A stretch of DNA of 64,000 nucleotides from Molanna angustata. Taxonomy: Eukaryota > Arthropoda > Insecta > Trichoptera > Molannidae. Below are positions 22,282 through 33,842 of the stretch, in pieces. Each line of letters starts with the position of its first letter. Positions within the stretch are counted from its first letter, which is position 1. The translations under genes and the position numbers were made by a program. A model generated the notes under the pieces. The model was given only the letters and a program-made list of their open reading frames with translations. It was not told the origin of the DNA and made no database searches. Where the stretch lies: contig OY754978.1 in assembly GCA_963576475.1 (NCBI GenBank), positions 18,049,678 through 18,113,677 of the forward strand. Direction: 5' to 3'.

Positions 22282-22530
22282 TGTTTTCTGGCTTCTTTTA
22301 ATCCCAATGTACGGGTCGTGCCTAATTACGAAAGAGATAAAATTTTCGGGGCGTCAAGTAAGAGTGAAATACTCGTCAAGCATCTCCCATCAGTCAAGAC
22401 GAATTACGAGCCAGTTCCACAGACGTCAGACAACCCTGTCGCGGAACGAGACCGCCAAGTTTCATTTTCGGAAAGATCTCGAGACAAAGAAAAGCTTTTG
22501 GCGAAACGTTTGTCTGGGCGAAGCGCCATG
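22282..22530 (+). CDS. Candidate internal exon of an unidentified host gene
   Basis: This stretch has clearly higher GC and balanced codon use compared with its surroundings. It is bounded by an acceptor-like GATCTAG (AG at 22280-22281) and a donor-like ATG|GTAAAT (22531), is exactly 249 nt (83 codons) and is open in one phase throughout. The peptide is hydrophilic and charged, with NPNVRVVPNYERDKIFG near the start, VKTNYEPVPQ in the middle and RQVSFSERSRDKEKLLAKR near the end; RQVSF would fit a basophilic kinase site. No domain is recognised and it does not look like a transposon protein. The polypyrimidine tract before the acceptor is weak. Confidence 0.5.
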
Positions 22531-22560
22531 GTAAATATTTCGTATTTAGAAATGATCTAA

Positions 22561-24676
22561 TTTTCTGAGTCAGTAATTTCATGTTTCTACCTATACAGAA
22601 ACGTCTTTGGGATCATACTGAAAAGGTCAACTGAAGAAATAAAATTAAAAGCATCGTCCCCTGGCTCCTATAAATAAATATATCTGACACAGTATATCTC
22701 CATAGACGTCCCCTGTTTTCGTGAAACTGGATCCAGAATTTGTTTTACATATATTTTAAAGGAAATATATATTTCTCTTTAAGATAACGTTTCTTATTTA
22801 TATATCTTCCAAGTTGTTATTTTTTGTATGGTAGTTAGGCTTGATAAAATGTTATATACGTAGAGGTAGGTAATGTATGTTGGTTCTACAATCCTGATTA
22901 CAGATCCAATCAATTTTATATCAAAGGGATGTAAAACATGACGTGAAATATATTTTATTTGGAAATCTGCGTAATTTCTCAGTGAAATTTGAGATAAATA
23001 AAAGGATAGGTACGGAAGATAGATAGCGTAGGTACTTATTATTGAAGTTATATTAAATTGTACTTTTTTTATAAAAGAACCAACCCATATTTCGATCAAA
23101 TATGGTAATTGCATGAATAATAAGATTTTGTAAAGAAACATAGGATTTAAAAACAAATTCACTGAATTATTTTTTTAATGACATAAATTTAAAAACTAAA
23201 TTGACGTTCAATGACACGTCAATTTATGTTTTTTTTTTAATTTTATTTATTTTGCCAAAATTAACGCATGATATTAAAACCGTCAATACACTATTAAATT
23301 ACGTGTTAGTAAGAGCAACTTCCGCGTACGATAAAAAGGGTATATACGTGATTCAAATAATCAGAAACCCCAAATTTGTTGATTTTTTACATTTTACGAA
23401 CAAACCTGACTTCAAATGAAAAAACTATCAAGAACTTTCACTTTGATTTTATGCACTCTTTTTGAACATAAAAGATTTATTTCTCTACGACATACATATT
23501 TATATTTTTTATGAGAGTTTATGCTGAATATTAAAGATTTATGACAAAAATTCAATAGATATATGTCTTAAAAGAAAATGCCGAATTAAAAAAGTCATCC
23601 CTTATGATGTTGATTGCTTAAATGTTTGCTTAAAAATTGACGATTTTTTATAAAATATTACATTCAAGGACAATAATAAAGGAAGCTTTTGAGTAAATCT
23701 TTTATATTTTAAAGATATACTTTATATCTAGTTATAAAAAAATATTTTCAAGTTTCAGTTACGGAATTCGTCAGCGACTGAATTCTGTAACTGAACCTCT
23801 AGCTTATCTAGCACTCAAACTGTGCTGGAGTAGTCAATGTATGCAAATATTTTTTAACAATGTTCCAAGTCTAAGACACATCCCAAAATATTACGACATA
23901 GAAATATTTTATTGTTTATATCCTTCCACAAACCCTTTTGATGTTTTTTAATGTCGATAAAAAACACAATATAACGTTGATCCCAGTGAGTTGGAATGTT
24001 CCTCTCCTGGCATTTATTTTGAAGGCAATTTTTATTATATGACACAAAAAGCTTACTTAGTCAGCTTCTTAATAAGTTTTTATCTTCCTTTGTCATAAAC
24101 CAGACGTAGTTTGAGTGGATTGACTCTAACATTTCTGACCTTCTGAGACTCACTCAGTTGAGTTGAGGGGGGGGGAAAAAATGTACGCCGCGAAGGTAAA
24201 CAGCGAAACTCGTAAATTAGGTTTAACTAACTAAAAAAGGCGACGTTTTTGACTAATAAAAGAATAAGGACGGTTATAATAATCGTACAAAAGTTTTTCC
24301 ATCAACCGAAAAAAATAATACTATATTTTGGGAAGACAGATTAATGTTATGAAATTTAAAATAAGGTAAGGCACAACCTTGGGTGAACTGAGAGACTTAA
24401 TTAGTCATTTATTTCATTTTTTTTTTCGGAATATGAATCGTCTAAAACTTATTTAAAATTGTAAGGTTATAATATCAATCAGCTTGTTTGATTGATATTA
24501 TAACAAAATATATACACCATATACGTAGAAAAAAACGTAATCCACGTACCTTAGGGTAGGTTTCTTTCATGTAGTTATGAAAAATATATTTATGCTCCTC
24601 AGAACTGTGTAAAAAAGGAAATTTATAATCGATAATGTAGGTACTAAATAAGATGAATTATATACATATTACATAT
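22561..24676. other. AT-rich stretch flanking the candidate exon
   Basis: No second exon could be supported. Two small inverted repeats are visible: an imperfect one around CAGTTAC...GTAACTG at 23757-23794 and a perfect 16-bp one at 24466-24504. Confidence 0.5.
24466..24504. repeat. 16-bp perfect hairpin
   Basis: GTTATAATATCAATCA at 24466-24481 pairs with its complement at 24489-24504 across a 7-nt loop. It may be a small fold-back insertion; no target duplication was found. Confidence 0.6.
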
Positions 24677-24746
24677 GGGATGGAGGCGAAAGTTAATGGA
24701 GGCCAAGGCTCGATTTGGGCTGTAGCGCCACCGAAGAAGAAGAAGT
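24677..24746 (+). mobile_element. RTE-like extreme 3' end
   Basis: The sequence GGGATGGAGGCGAAAGTTAATGG through GCCACCGAAGAAGAAGAAG matches the last codons and (GAA)n tail seen in the RTE copy at 15708. Only about 70 bp remain, a heavily 5'-truncated copy. Confidence 0.55.
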
Positions 24747-24924
24747 ATATTACATAAACCAAAAATTAATAAGTTTCGACTTTATAGTATTATTTTGTTC
24801 ATTTTCTGTACACCCCAAACTAACAGTTTTACAATATAAACTGGTTAAGAAGCATATTTGTATTAATACGTGGTTATGCAAAAGTAGGTGCATACACACA
24901 CATACATAATTACTTAATATTTAT

Positions 24925-26097
24925 TAGTGATGTAACGAATATTCGTATTCGCATTCGCGAATATTCGCTGATTTCAAATTATTCGCATTCGCATTCGTAT
25001 TCGCAGAAAATATGCGAATTTTTTTCGAATATTATTATAGTAAAAAAGTTGATCTCTTTAAAAAGTTGATATATACAATATTGTAAAAACACTAGACAAT
25101 TCAATAATTTTCTTTTATAAACTTGGCCAGCCTTAATTAATAATATATTAATAATTACAGAACGTGAAAAAAATTACTTTGTGGTAAATATAAAATATAT
25201 ATTATTAAAACATATTATAATATACAATTTCCTCTTTAAAAATACTTTTCGGAACCATAAAAATACTTTTTCATAATGTGTAAAAATAAATCATGAAACG
25301 AACCAACGTCATTTACGAATGTATTTAAATTATTTCGTTATTTTAATATCTATTTATTTATTTATACATCTTTCTGTACATAATACAAACAAATATAATT
25401 GTATACTGACCGGCTTATTGCCGTTAGGCAATTTCTTCCAACAAACCAGAAATATCCACGTAAAAATAAAAAATCTACAATAAACATCCTTTAACGGTCA
25501 ATCATCTAATAAATTATAAAAAAAATATAAAAACTTACCTATAAATACTTTAGGCACTATACATGAATAAATAATAAAACACAAACATAAATAAAACTTA
25601 AAAAAATGTGTTACTCGCGAGCCCTCTAAATAAACTAAATAATAATGAACGCGAAATGACACCACGGTAATAGAATAATAATAAAACTATAGAATACTCA
25701 TTCCCATACAATTCCTCGCTGAAAAAGTGAAGCCGTTTTAATGGCCGGCTCGTGTCAATATATGTATGACTCTGTTATAATTTAACAAGTAATTTTGCTA
25801 TTTTGTTAACTATTCCGTAAATAGTTTTGCAAGCAGTTAAAAAATTCCCTATTTGGAGAACGTATCACGCAGACGGCCAAATGATTACTGAATGTTCGTA
25901 GCAAAATGTTGACCAAATTAGTCAACATAAAGCAGTCTCATTTACTGCAGGCTAAAGACCACGGTATAGCGGGCCAACCACCGACAGCCTAGTGCATTAT
26001 GCATATCAATATTCGCATTCGCATTCGCGAATGTCGGCATCAAATATTCGCATTCGCATTCGCGAATATCCAAAATCGCACATTCGTTACATCACTA
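24925..26097. mobile_element. hAT-like non-autonomous DNA transposon
   Basis: Terminal inverted repeats TAGTGATGTAACGAAT (24925-24940) and its complement (26082-26097) are flanked by an exact 8-bp duplication ATATTTAT (24917-24924 and 26098-26105). An 8-bp duplication with TAGNG-type ends is diagnostic of hAT. Just inside both ends are arrays of ATTCGCATTCGCG-like hexamers, plausible transposase-binding sites. The interior is AT-rich and non-coding. A short minus-strand SINE C fragment lies inside at 25424-25452. Confidence 0.85.
25424..25452 (-). mobile_element. SINE family C fragment inside the hAT-like element
   Basis: The complement shows CTGGTTTGTTGGAAGAAATTG, matching the CTGGTTATTTGGAAGAAATTG body segment of the SINE at 12236. 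Too short for a firm boundary. Confidence 0.4.
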
Positions 26098-26105
26098 ATA
26101 TTTAT

Positions 26106-28077
26106 ATATTTTTCTACCCTCCTTTCTAATCCTTTTGCCTTGATCTGAAAACGACCTACCTACTTATATATATATATTTTGCCGGTTTAAACACAAAAAA
26201 TATGTGATACAAAGATGTTTTAATTTTTAAAATAAAATTAAAAAAATTAGTGCATATTTTTTTTTTAAATTTCATCTCTCTTTATAATAACTGTCATCTT
26301 GACAAACTTACCGCACCGCTCTATGTAAAATATATCTAAATTTTTCGTAATTTGACTTTAGTGAAGTGAACATTAAACCTTTCAAACGCTGTGACTGTGG
26401 TGAAAAAGTGCACACAGTACCAGTTCTACAAACAATATCGAGTCAATGTTATTTATTTTATCACTTATCTTTTCACCAATAGGTAATGATAAAACAACAA
26501 TCAATAATACTGAAATGCCATGCACCTCTTACGTGATAAAATATAAAATGCTTGTAATTAAATAGTGGTTGTGCGTATGAGAGAGAGAGAGAATCCGTGT
26601 AATTGTGTGTATGTATGCGTGTGATAGAAAGAAAGTGTTTATATATTATATTTAAACGGTGAACTTATATTGTCACATTAGGTAGAGGAAAAGATTAAAA
26701 ATCTTTAAGCAAGCAGAAGGCGCTCAGAAAATACATATAAATAGTAGTTTATTGTAAATTGTAAAAAAAGATGTTGAGGTAGGCAATGATGTTATATGAA
26801 TGATTTTTATTAGATTCATTCTTGTGAATATAAAGTTATACTTAATACTCCATAATATAACGTATATTTTTTTCAGTATTTATATTTTTTTATATCTATC
26901 TTTATATCTAAGCTCGTCTATTTTTTCTTCCTATGCTCGTCTATGAGAAATAAGTGTAATTTTTTTGCTCGTCTATGAGAAATAATGTGATTGCGCATAT
27001 ATGTATATCACCTTTATGTATAAAATAAACTTGTATCTATATGTGTGATTGTTTTTTCTCTTAATAAATAAATTATTCCACAATGTTAAAAATATAGATT
27101 TTTTCATATCATAATACTTGCCAAGAGTTTTGAAGGAGTGCTTTTCATATCAATTTCAATTATAAATATCTTAAAATCACATAAAAAAAAGAAGCTTGAC
27201 ATGGAAACGAACCCCCGACACTTTGCTGGCAATCAGATGACTGCTAACTGAAACGCTAATGTCGACAAAATATTAAAATAAACATTTTTATTTAGTTTTC
27301 GTTCGCTGGTTCGCTAAAGTAAGAAGGTACATTGTTCATAATACAGATAGAAATAGAACATAGCTCTTGGCTAACCATGATATCCTAGTTTTATGCCGAA
27401 AAGCTTTTCTTTACCAAATCCGTTTGCCTTACCGACTCTATTTGTCTTCGTAACAAAACTTTTGCAAATATAACAAAATGTACTGGGATTATTTACACGC
27501 TCGCCATAGACGACAGGATAGTCCGAAAATAACACCGAAAGGATTACAATAATTGTCTAAAAGAGAAGAAAAAGAAGAGAAATGAACAGCACGTGGAGCA
27601 CAAATAATAAATTCATTTGAATAATATTTCCCTTTCAAAAACAATGAAATATACTAAATAATATGATTCGCGGAATTGGTGTACCTACCCGATGTGATAT
27701 TAAGAAAAGATAATTTTTGATTTGGAAGCCGAGGAGGCAACTTTTGTTTATACTTTCTAAATGTCGAATTGCCCTAAGAAATAATTAACATTAAAACTTT
27801 TCAATAACACCCGGAGAGTGAAATAATATTTTATTTTTATTTTTACATTCCTGGAAAAAATAATACGCAATCAAAGATTTTTCGACGAAAACATCGCAAA
27901 AAATAAAATACATCTCGTGAAAAAGATTATTTTTTGAATATGTTTGTAATTGCATACATCATATGTACACGCAAACATTGGATTTTTTCTCTGTCTGGAG
28001 TGAATGATATTTTTAGGAGACGAATTCTAATTTGAATTTACGTGAATTTTATGAGATACAAAATATTATAAGATGGG
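26106..28077. other. AT-rich spacer
   Basis: No gene seen. There is a GA-rich microsatellite at 26579-26592, and a short near-direct repeat GCTCGTCTATGAGAAATAA at about 26933 and 26968. The rest is unremarkable. Confidence 0.5.
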
Positions 28078-28239
28078 GGAGTTAGCGTCGACGATACCGG
28101 CACGTGCAGAGGATGCGGGCGTCCTGGGTTCGATTCCCAGCAGAGAAGAAATTTATTTCAATTAATTTTTCACGAAAATATCGCTTCTCTGCTCTGGAAA
28201 GAGTGCAAGGAAGTGTTCATTATTATTATTATTATTATG
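28078..28239 (+). mobile_element. SINE family C, copy 2
   Basis: It carries the head (GGGTTCGATTCCC B box at about 28126-28138), AGAAGAAATTTATTT and AGTGCAAGGAAGTGTTCATT, then a (TTA)n tail at 28219-28239. The middle of the body is deleted relative to the copy at 12236. Confidence 0.7.
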
Positions 28240-28251
28240 AGTCATACTAGA

Positions 28252-28428
28252 ATACCACACATAGCTTTACACCAAGTACCAAACGGACAGCGCCAAACAG
28301 GAGAGCCCCGAAACAATGGAGAGATGTTCCTCCTGAGACCTGGAGTTCAGCATCTTAGGAGGAACATACTGTGAACACACTATTGAGGCTACAACAAGAT
28401 GTAGAAGAAAAGTATTTTAATTTATCTC
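28252..28428 (+). mobile_element. Non-LTR retrotransposon C-terminal scrap
   Basis: One reading phase gives KQWRDVPPETWSSAS and TVNTLLRLQQDVEEKYFNLSQ with an interrupting stop. The W-x-x-x-P-P-E pattern and position before a stop resemble the end of CR1/Jockey-type ORF2, but the match is short and based on pattern only. Confidence 0.35.
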
Positions 28429-28429
28429 A

Positions 28430-28820
28430 ATAGAGACGAAGCGAGAATACCAATATATTTTCATAGGAGTACAGATAAATCAGGCACCTAAAGTTATCAC
28501 GTAAAATGATAAACTACTAAAGTGATCACTCAAAGTGATTACGCACTAAAGTGATCACGTAAAGAGATAACCTACTAAAGGATCACATAAAGTGATTACC
28601 TACTAAAGTTATCACATAAAGTGATTACCTACTAAAGTGATCACGCAAACTGATTACCTACTATAGTGATCATGTTAAGTGAATAACTACTAAAGTGATC
28701 ACGCAATACGATTAACAACTAAAGTGATCAAATAAGCCAGCCGATCACAGGTCGTAAGTCCTGTAGGAACCTGATTTCCCAGTTCTCCAATAAAAATATA
28801 TATTCCCGCTTCATCTCTAT
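28430..28820. mobile_element. Inverted-repeat MITE with an internal GTGATCAC tandem array
   Basis: The left end ATAGAGACGAAGCGAGAATA and right end (complement ATAGAGATGAAGCGGGAATA) form imperfect terminal repeats, with TCA next to both ends as a possible duplication. Between them is a tandem array of about nine 28-31 bp units. Related sequence occurs at 59983-60145 and, decayed, at 7965-8050. Confidence 0.6.
28486..28735. repeat. About 29-bp tandem array with palindromic GTGATCAC
   Basis: Units of the form CTACTAAAGTGATCACGTAA alternate with AAAGTGATTAC and recur near 28513, 28543, 28574, 28602, 28631, 28660, 28688 and 28718. The GTGATCAC core is itself a palindrome and may be a protein-binding motif. 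Confidence 0.8.
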
Positions 28821-28829
28821 TCAAATAAT

Positions 28830-29885
28830 TAAAAATTGTCAGGAAAAAAAATGATTATTTTTTCTGTTCATTTAAATATTTTCTGTTTATTATTATAATC
28901 AACAATCAAATGATTTTGAATTGAATATAACACGGCCATTGGTAAAATATGCATTTTCTCAATAGCCCAACCAATGATAATATATAAATATAATAGGTAG
29001 GTACGTTACTAGTCTTTAAATCCGGTAACAAAAAGTAAGGCGCATGCCTCACTTAACTCTTATCGCTCTAAATTTTATGTTATAGTGTTTAGACGTATTG
29101 TCATAGTCAAATACCATTTTTGCGATGAAAATATCTAAAAATTACACTAGAACTGTGAAGGAACGACAAGGTATATCATTCCATACTGCATATTTATTCT
29201 ATAACCAATATATTTATATGGATTTTTCTATAGTTATTTTTATTTTGAGTAAACAAGAGAGTAGTTAAGTCATATTTGCTTATAGGTATGCAGAGGTATT
29301 CTGTTTTATTCGCTTTTTAACACAGCTATAACTTAATATAAGTTCGTCTCTTTCTCGGTCATTATTTAGTGTGAGAGATAATTACAATATAATTGCACTG
29401 GAGTAAAAGAAAAAATATGTCTTCAATATGTCTCTTCCTGACTTCGTGTGTTCTCGTTCTTGGTGATATTGTAAGAATTTGTTAAACTGTATCATTTTTG
29501 TAAAGCGTTTAAATCTCCTTTAACGTGTCTATATATAAAATATCATTGAGCCCAACCAGCAAAATAAGCATAAACTTAACTTTATAAACTTAATATTTCA
29601 ATAACTCTTGACCTTAAATATAACATACTTTAGCATATTAAAACAACTTTTGCATACCTATTTAATTAATTGTTTTATCTCTTAAGCAATTACACTAATC
29701 ACCCTCATCATAGGGTAAGTTGTCCACATTGATGATTTCTTTAACAAAAGCATTCAAGTTCATATTTGAAGATTTGCTTGATCTACGAAAATTGTGTCCT
29801 TAAAAATATAAAAACTTTAATTTAATGTTCCGATTACCCGTACGCGACAAACACAGGCATCACTATTTTTTTTTTTTCATAAAAT
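28830..29885. other. AT-rich spacer
   Basis: No gene or clear repeat. Confidence 0.5.
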
Positions 29886-29892
29886 CTAGTAA

Positions 29893-30406
29893 TCCAACTG
29901 TCGATTCGTTCATGAAAATTCAATTCTCTGAATGAATCGACATTATTAAGCCTAGATGCGTGTACGAAGAAACATTTTGTATGGCGTAGTGGACTTTTTG
30001 CATGCTAACAACACCAACTAGAGGCCCCTCAGCATATATGTCCCCATACATGGATTTACTTAGAATTCGGAGTAGAACATTTTATGTGAGTTTTGTGTGT
30101 AAGGCTGTGTGGCAGTCGCCTATACACAATAATATATGTAAGAAAACTTAATAGTTTGATACTTAAAAATATCCAAACATACATACATACATACCATCAT
30201 GCTGTTTTCATATTCCGTGTAGGAGAAAAGGACTGACCTCCATACTGTCCTATCTTGACATACATACCTACATATGTTGTATAGAAAAAAAATATCTTAA
30301 AACATTCAATAATTTGGATTTAAGTGTTAATAGTTTGGTACTTATTCTATACATTATACATACTATCTCTATCGACAGTTGGATCTCATGTGTTACATGC
30401 AACTAG
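29893..30406 (+). mobile_element. Helitron-like non-autonomous element, copy 3 (internally deleted)
   Basis: The 5' end is A|TCCAACTGTCGATTCG and the 3' end GCAACTAG|T. It is about half the length of copy 1; the middle is missing, with the junction at TGTGTGTAAGGCTGTGTGGCA. The matching end sequences and inverted motif (30373-30386) confirm the family. Confidence 0.7.
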
Positions 30407-30409
30407 TAT

Positions 30410-30915
30410 ATATTATTATATTCACTCGCCTATTCCGAGATAAAATATATAGACTAGGTAATGAGTTTGGCCCTGTTGATGTATGTTGCTGTTCATTATA
30501 TGAATATTTTTATTTTATTTTTATTTATTTTATTTGCCATTTTTTGGGAGATTAACAGCTATACATTACAGTTTTACATTTTAGATAATAATTAAACAGC
30601 CAATAATAAGTCTCCGCTGATAGGATATTATATAAAGACTTTTAATTCTTCTTCTTCTGGGTTCTTCTTCTTTATTTCTTTTCATTTTTTATTTTTGCTT
30701 CATCTTATGCTTGTTTTTATTAAATGTAATTTTTTTTGTACGTCACTACCTTTATATTTTGTAAATGTAAACATTTTTTTTATTTTGATATTTTTTTGTT
30801 GTTATACATAAGTATATACCTATTTATTATTAGGTATGTATGTATTTTGCTTTGTGGTTCATAAACATATGTTTTAATAAGTTGTAATTGTGTATGTAAA
30901 AGCCCATTTAGGGAG
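30410..30915. other. AT-rich stretch with a possible LINE tail
   Basis: TTTTATTTTATTTGCCATTTTTTGGG-like sequence at about 30508-30550 resembles the TTTATTTATTTGGCTTTTCAAC segment at 44690-44720; both may be minus-strand 3' ends of the same LINE. Nothing else is recognised. Confidence 0.35.
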
Positions 30916-31212
30916 TTTAAATAAATAAAAAAATAAAATAATTGATAAATAAATGAATAAATAAAAAAATAAATAAATAAACAAATAAATAAAAAAAAAT
31001 AAAAAAATATTAATATGAATAATAAATAAAAAGTTAAATAAATAAATAAATACATAAATAAATAAATAAATAAATATCAATAAATATCAATAAATAAAAA
31101 AATAAATAAATAAATAAAAAATTAATAATAAACAAATAGTTAAATAAATAAATACATAAATAAATAAATAAATAAATAGATAAATAAATAAATAAGTTAA
31201 TAAATAAATACA
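30916..31212. repeat. (AAAT)n imperfect microsatellite array
   Basis: About 300 bp of AAATAAATAAAT with interruptions, ending just before the CR1/L2-like fragment. Long Phe/Tyr/Ile-rich frames on the minus strand here are artefacts. Confidence 0.9.
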
Positions 31213-31246
31213 TTCATAATATGCAATGGTATTTGGTTATTCATAA

Positions 31247-31770
31247 TATGCCTGGACTACTGCAATGGTATCTACGCAAATCTTCCAAAGCTGGAGCTAA
31301 ACAAACTTCAATCCGTCTTCAACGCTGCTGCTAGGCTAATCACCGGAGCCGCGAAATTCTCACACATATCCCACCATCTATGAAATCTTCACTGGCTAAA
31401 GGTGCCAGAGAGAATCAAGTACAAATTATGTTTGTTGACTTTTAAAGCGATCCATGACATGGCTCCCACGTATCTTTCAGACTTCTGCATCCCTCTCACC
31501 GTAAACGTGATTGGCAAGTTGACTGAAATAAATAGAGTCAACACTTCATCCTTCGGTGATCGTGCTTTTGCTGTGGCTGGACCAGCCTCGTGGAATAAAC
31601 TACCACCTGAACTGAGGCAAATCGACAACTTAGCACTATTCAGGAAACACCTTAAAACTCACTTCTTCCGCGAGTCTTACAAAAACCCCTAATATATTCA
31701 AAGCGCCCTTGAGGTGAGGTTATCACAAAAACGGCGCTTTAAAAATAATCCAAATTTATTATTATTTTAA
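31247..31770 (+). mobile_element. CR1/L2-like non-LTR retrotransposon 3' end, copy 1
   Basis: The C-terminal ORF2 part is followed by a short 3' region (AAAGCGCCCTTGAGGTGAGG, CACAAAAACGG) and a TTA-rich tail. A second shorter copy with the same 3' region is at 50310. It directly follows an AAAT array and a short duplication of TTCATAATATG. Confidence 0.75.
31252..31692 (+). pseudogene. CR1/L2-like reverse transcriptase C-terminus with one in-frame stop
   Basis: One frame reads LDYCNGIYANLPKLELN, QSVFNAAARLITGA, then a TGA at 31381-31383, then NLHWLKVPERIKYK, LTFKAIHDMAPTYLSDF and DRAFAVAGPASWNKLPPEL to a stop at 31690-31692. D-Y-C-N and LHWLPV..RI..K are hallmarks of the CR1/L2 C-terminal region. 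Catalytic residues lie upstream and are absent. Confidence 0.75.
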
Positions 31771-32680
31771 CTTGGCCATTATTATTGACGTTTTGTATAA
31801 ATATAACAAGAATAAAGTTTACATCTGTCAACTCGAGAAAACTCTCGAGTACCTACCCAAGTTTGATGTCGAGTGTATGTCGCTGTCACATATTGTCAAC
31901 ATTAAATTTCCGCCCAAGATATGTATTTGCCTCTTTGTCATCTGTAATACTCGGTGACCTGAAATTTCACCATCTTAATATGACGGGCTTTCATCGTGTC
32001 TCGTTATTGATTTACGTGTAGGCATTTGAGCGAGCCACCTTTGAATTCGAAACGAGTCACCTTGTGAAATACGGAAAAAAACTTAATGAATAATTTAATA
32101 GAGATCATGAGGAGTATGTTTCCATGTCACAACTCCTGGGCAAATTGTTTTATGGCGGGAAATTTTCACGACTCTGTCCGTAGAGGAGGTGGGCTTAATT
32201 CAATTTTCTTTCTCATAAAATTACGGAGTTTCTCGATTCGAGAGAGAAGAGAAAAAAAAGAAGTCCCTCGTTATCTCCACTTCTGCTGTTGAATGACTAC
32301 GCGATTACTTCTTCTTGTCCGTTTCATGGCGGGTCGAAGATGTTAGGCAAAAAAAAATGACAAAAGTATATTTTCGCAAATGTTATTTGTTCCGGCAACT
32401 CCGGAAATTCAGTACGTATGTACCTACCAACGTTATATATTTATATATGAAAGGTTTTTTTTTTATTGAAGCAATCTTGAGTCATATAATGTGATGGACA
32501 ACTTTCAAACTGAGCTGTATGGATTTTAAATACGTATATCTATATATATTTTCGATATACTTTCTCGTTTTTTTTATCGCCTTTTTATTATTTTTCGTAA
32601 TTTGCATACAATTATCGTTTTGTATTATTGTGTAACGACTTTATTTTTTTTTGTATACTTGCAAAAGACCGTAGAAACAA
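31771..32680. other. Intergenic stretch, no gene seen
   Basis: Two short open frames (31772-31957 and 32086-32292) show no domain. A small AACTCGAGAAAACTCTCGAG inverted repeat is at about 31831-31850. Confidence 0.45.
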
Positions 32681-32975
32681 GTAAATAAATAAATTAATTA
32701 AGAAATAAATTATAAAATGAATAAATAAATAAACACATAAATAAAAAATAATAAATAAATAATTACCTAAATAAATAGATAAATAAATAAATTATTAATT
32801 AATTAATAAATTAATTAATTAATAAATTATTAATTAAAAAGTCAATAAATTAATAAATGAATACATAAATAAATAATTCAATAAATAAATAAATTTATAA
32901 ATATAACAAATAAATAAATAAACATATAAATAAATAAATAATAAAAAAATAATAATAATAAGTAAAAAAATAGTT
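32681..32975. repeat. (AAAT)n/(TTAA)n imperfect microsatellite array
   Basis: About 295 bp of AAATAAAT and TTAATTAA motifs, ending just before the R4-like copy at 33009, in the same relation as the array before the CR1/L2-like copy. Confidence 0.9.
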
Positions 32976-33008
32976 ACCTAATTAAATGTAGTAGACGATA
33001 GTTGTAGG

Positions 33009-33842
33009 AAATGTTTGGCTTTTCCAGAAACAATCGAGCATATAATATCGGGCTGTTCTTTTCTCGCGCAATCAGAATATACATTTAGACATAACCAAGT
33101 AGCAAAAATAATACACCAAAATTTAGCTATTAAATATAAATTAATTGACGCGATAAACATAAAACCATATTATGAATATGATCCGATTTCATTTTTAGAA
33201 AATAATAATATTTCGCTTTATTACGATAAAACAATATTAACCGACCGGTCAATTCAACATAACAGACCCGATTTAATAATACATGATAAAATTAAAAAAA
33301 TAACATATATTTGCGACGTGGCTATTCCAAATTCTAGTAATACCTATTATAAAAACTTTTGATGAAAAAATTAAAAAATACACCGCTTTAGGTAACGAGA
33401 TTAAAAGACTTTGGCATTCTCGTAAAATAATAATATTACCGTTCATTATTACAGCCACTGGCATTATTCCAAAATCGTTAATCCGTAATTTATAAATTAT
33501 ATGTACATTTATCGAAAAATTTAATAATAAAAATGCAAAAAACGGTAATTATGAATACATGTAGAATCGTTAAAGATTTTTTAAACGTTAATATTCGGGA
33601 ATCAGTAGGGTTGTTAGGTAGTATAGAGACCTCCTCAGAGCCTAATCCTTTGATATATTAAGTATCTGGATGGGTGAACTATTCCCAATTGAAAGCTTGA
33701 TGATGCGTTTGTTGCATTTTATTTTGCTCTTTTAAATAAATTACAATTTACGCATTGATCTGCTAATTCTTTTGAGGAAGTGTATAATGGTAATAATAAT
33801 AATTGAGTGTTATTATTTGTAGTGCTTAATTGTTAATATCAT
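33009..33842 (+). mobile_element. R4/Dong-like non-LTR retrotransposon 3' fragment, copy 2
   Basis: Nearly identical to 14079-14890 and beginning at exactly the same base of the element. It ends near AGTGCTTAATTGTTAATATC. The 5' flank is different (TTGTAGGAA here, ATAACTA there). Confidence 0.75.
33015..33362 (+). pseudogene. Restriction-like endonuclease domain remnant (copy 2)
   Basis: It has the same EHIISGC and NRPD motifs as copy 1 and keeps the segment copy 1 lost, so ITYICDVAIPN follows in frame. A separate small insertion then breaks the frame at about 33340 (SSNTYYKNF stop). The two copies thus carry different inactivating changes. The 3' half (about 33360-33660) is present but out of frame. 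Confidence 0.7.

Noticed and set aside
22307..22534. Alternative plus-strand frame overlapping the candidate exon
   Set aside because: The frame ending at 22560 agrees with both splice-site candidates and has the more protein-like composition; this one is in another phase.
28486..28735. CRISPR-like array (regular short repeats)
   Set aside because: Units are contiguous and similar along their whole length, with no unique spacers and no cas genes; the array lies inside a MITE.
30780..31080. Phe/Tyr/Ile-rich minus-strand open frames resembling membrane proteins
   Set aside because: They come from the AAAT microsatellite; hydrophobicity is a by-product of the repeat.
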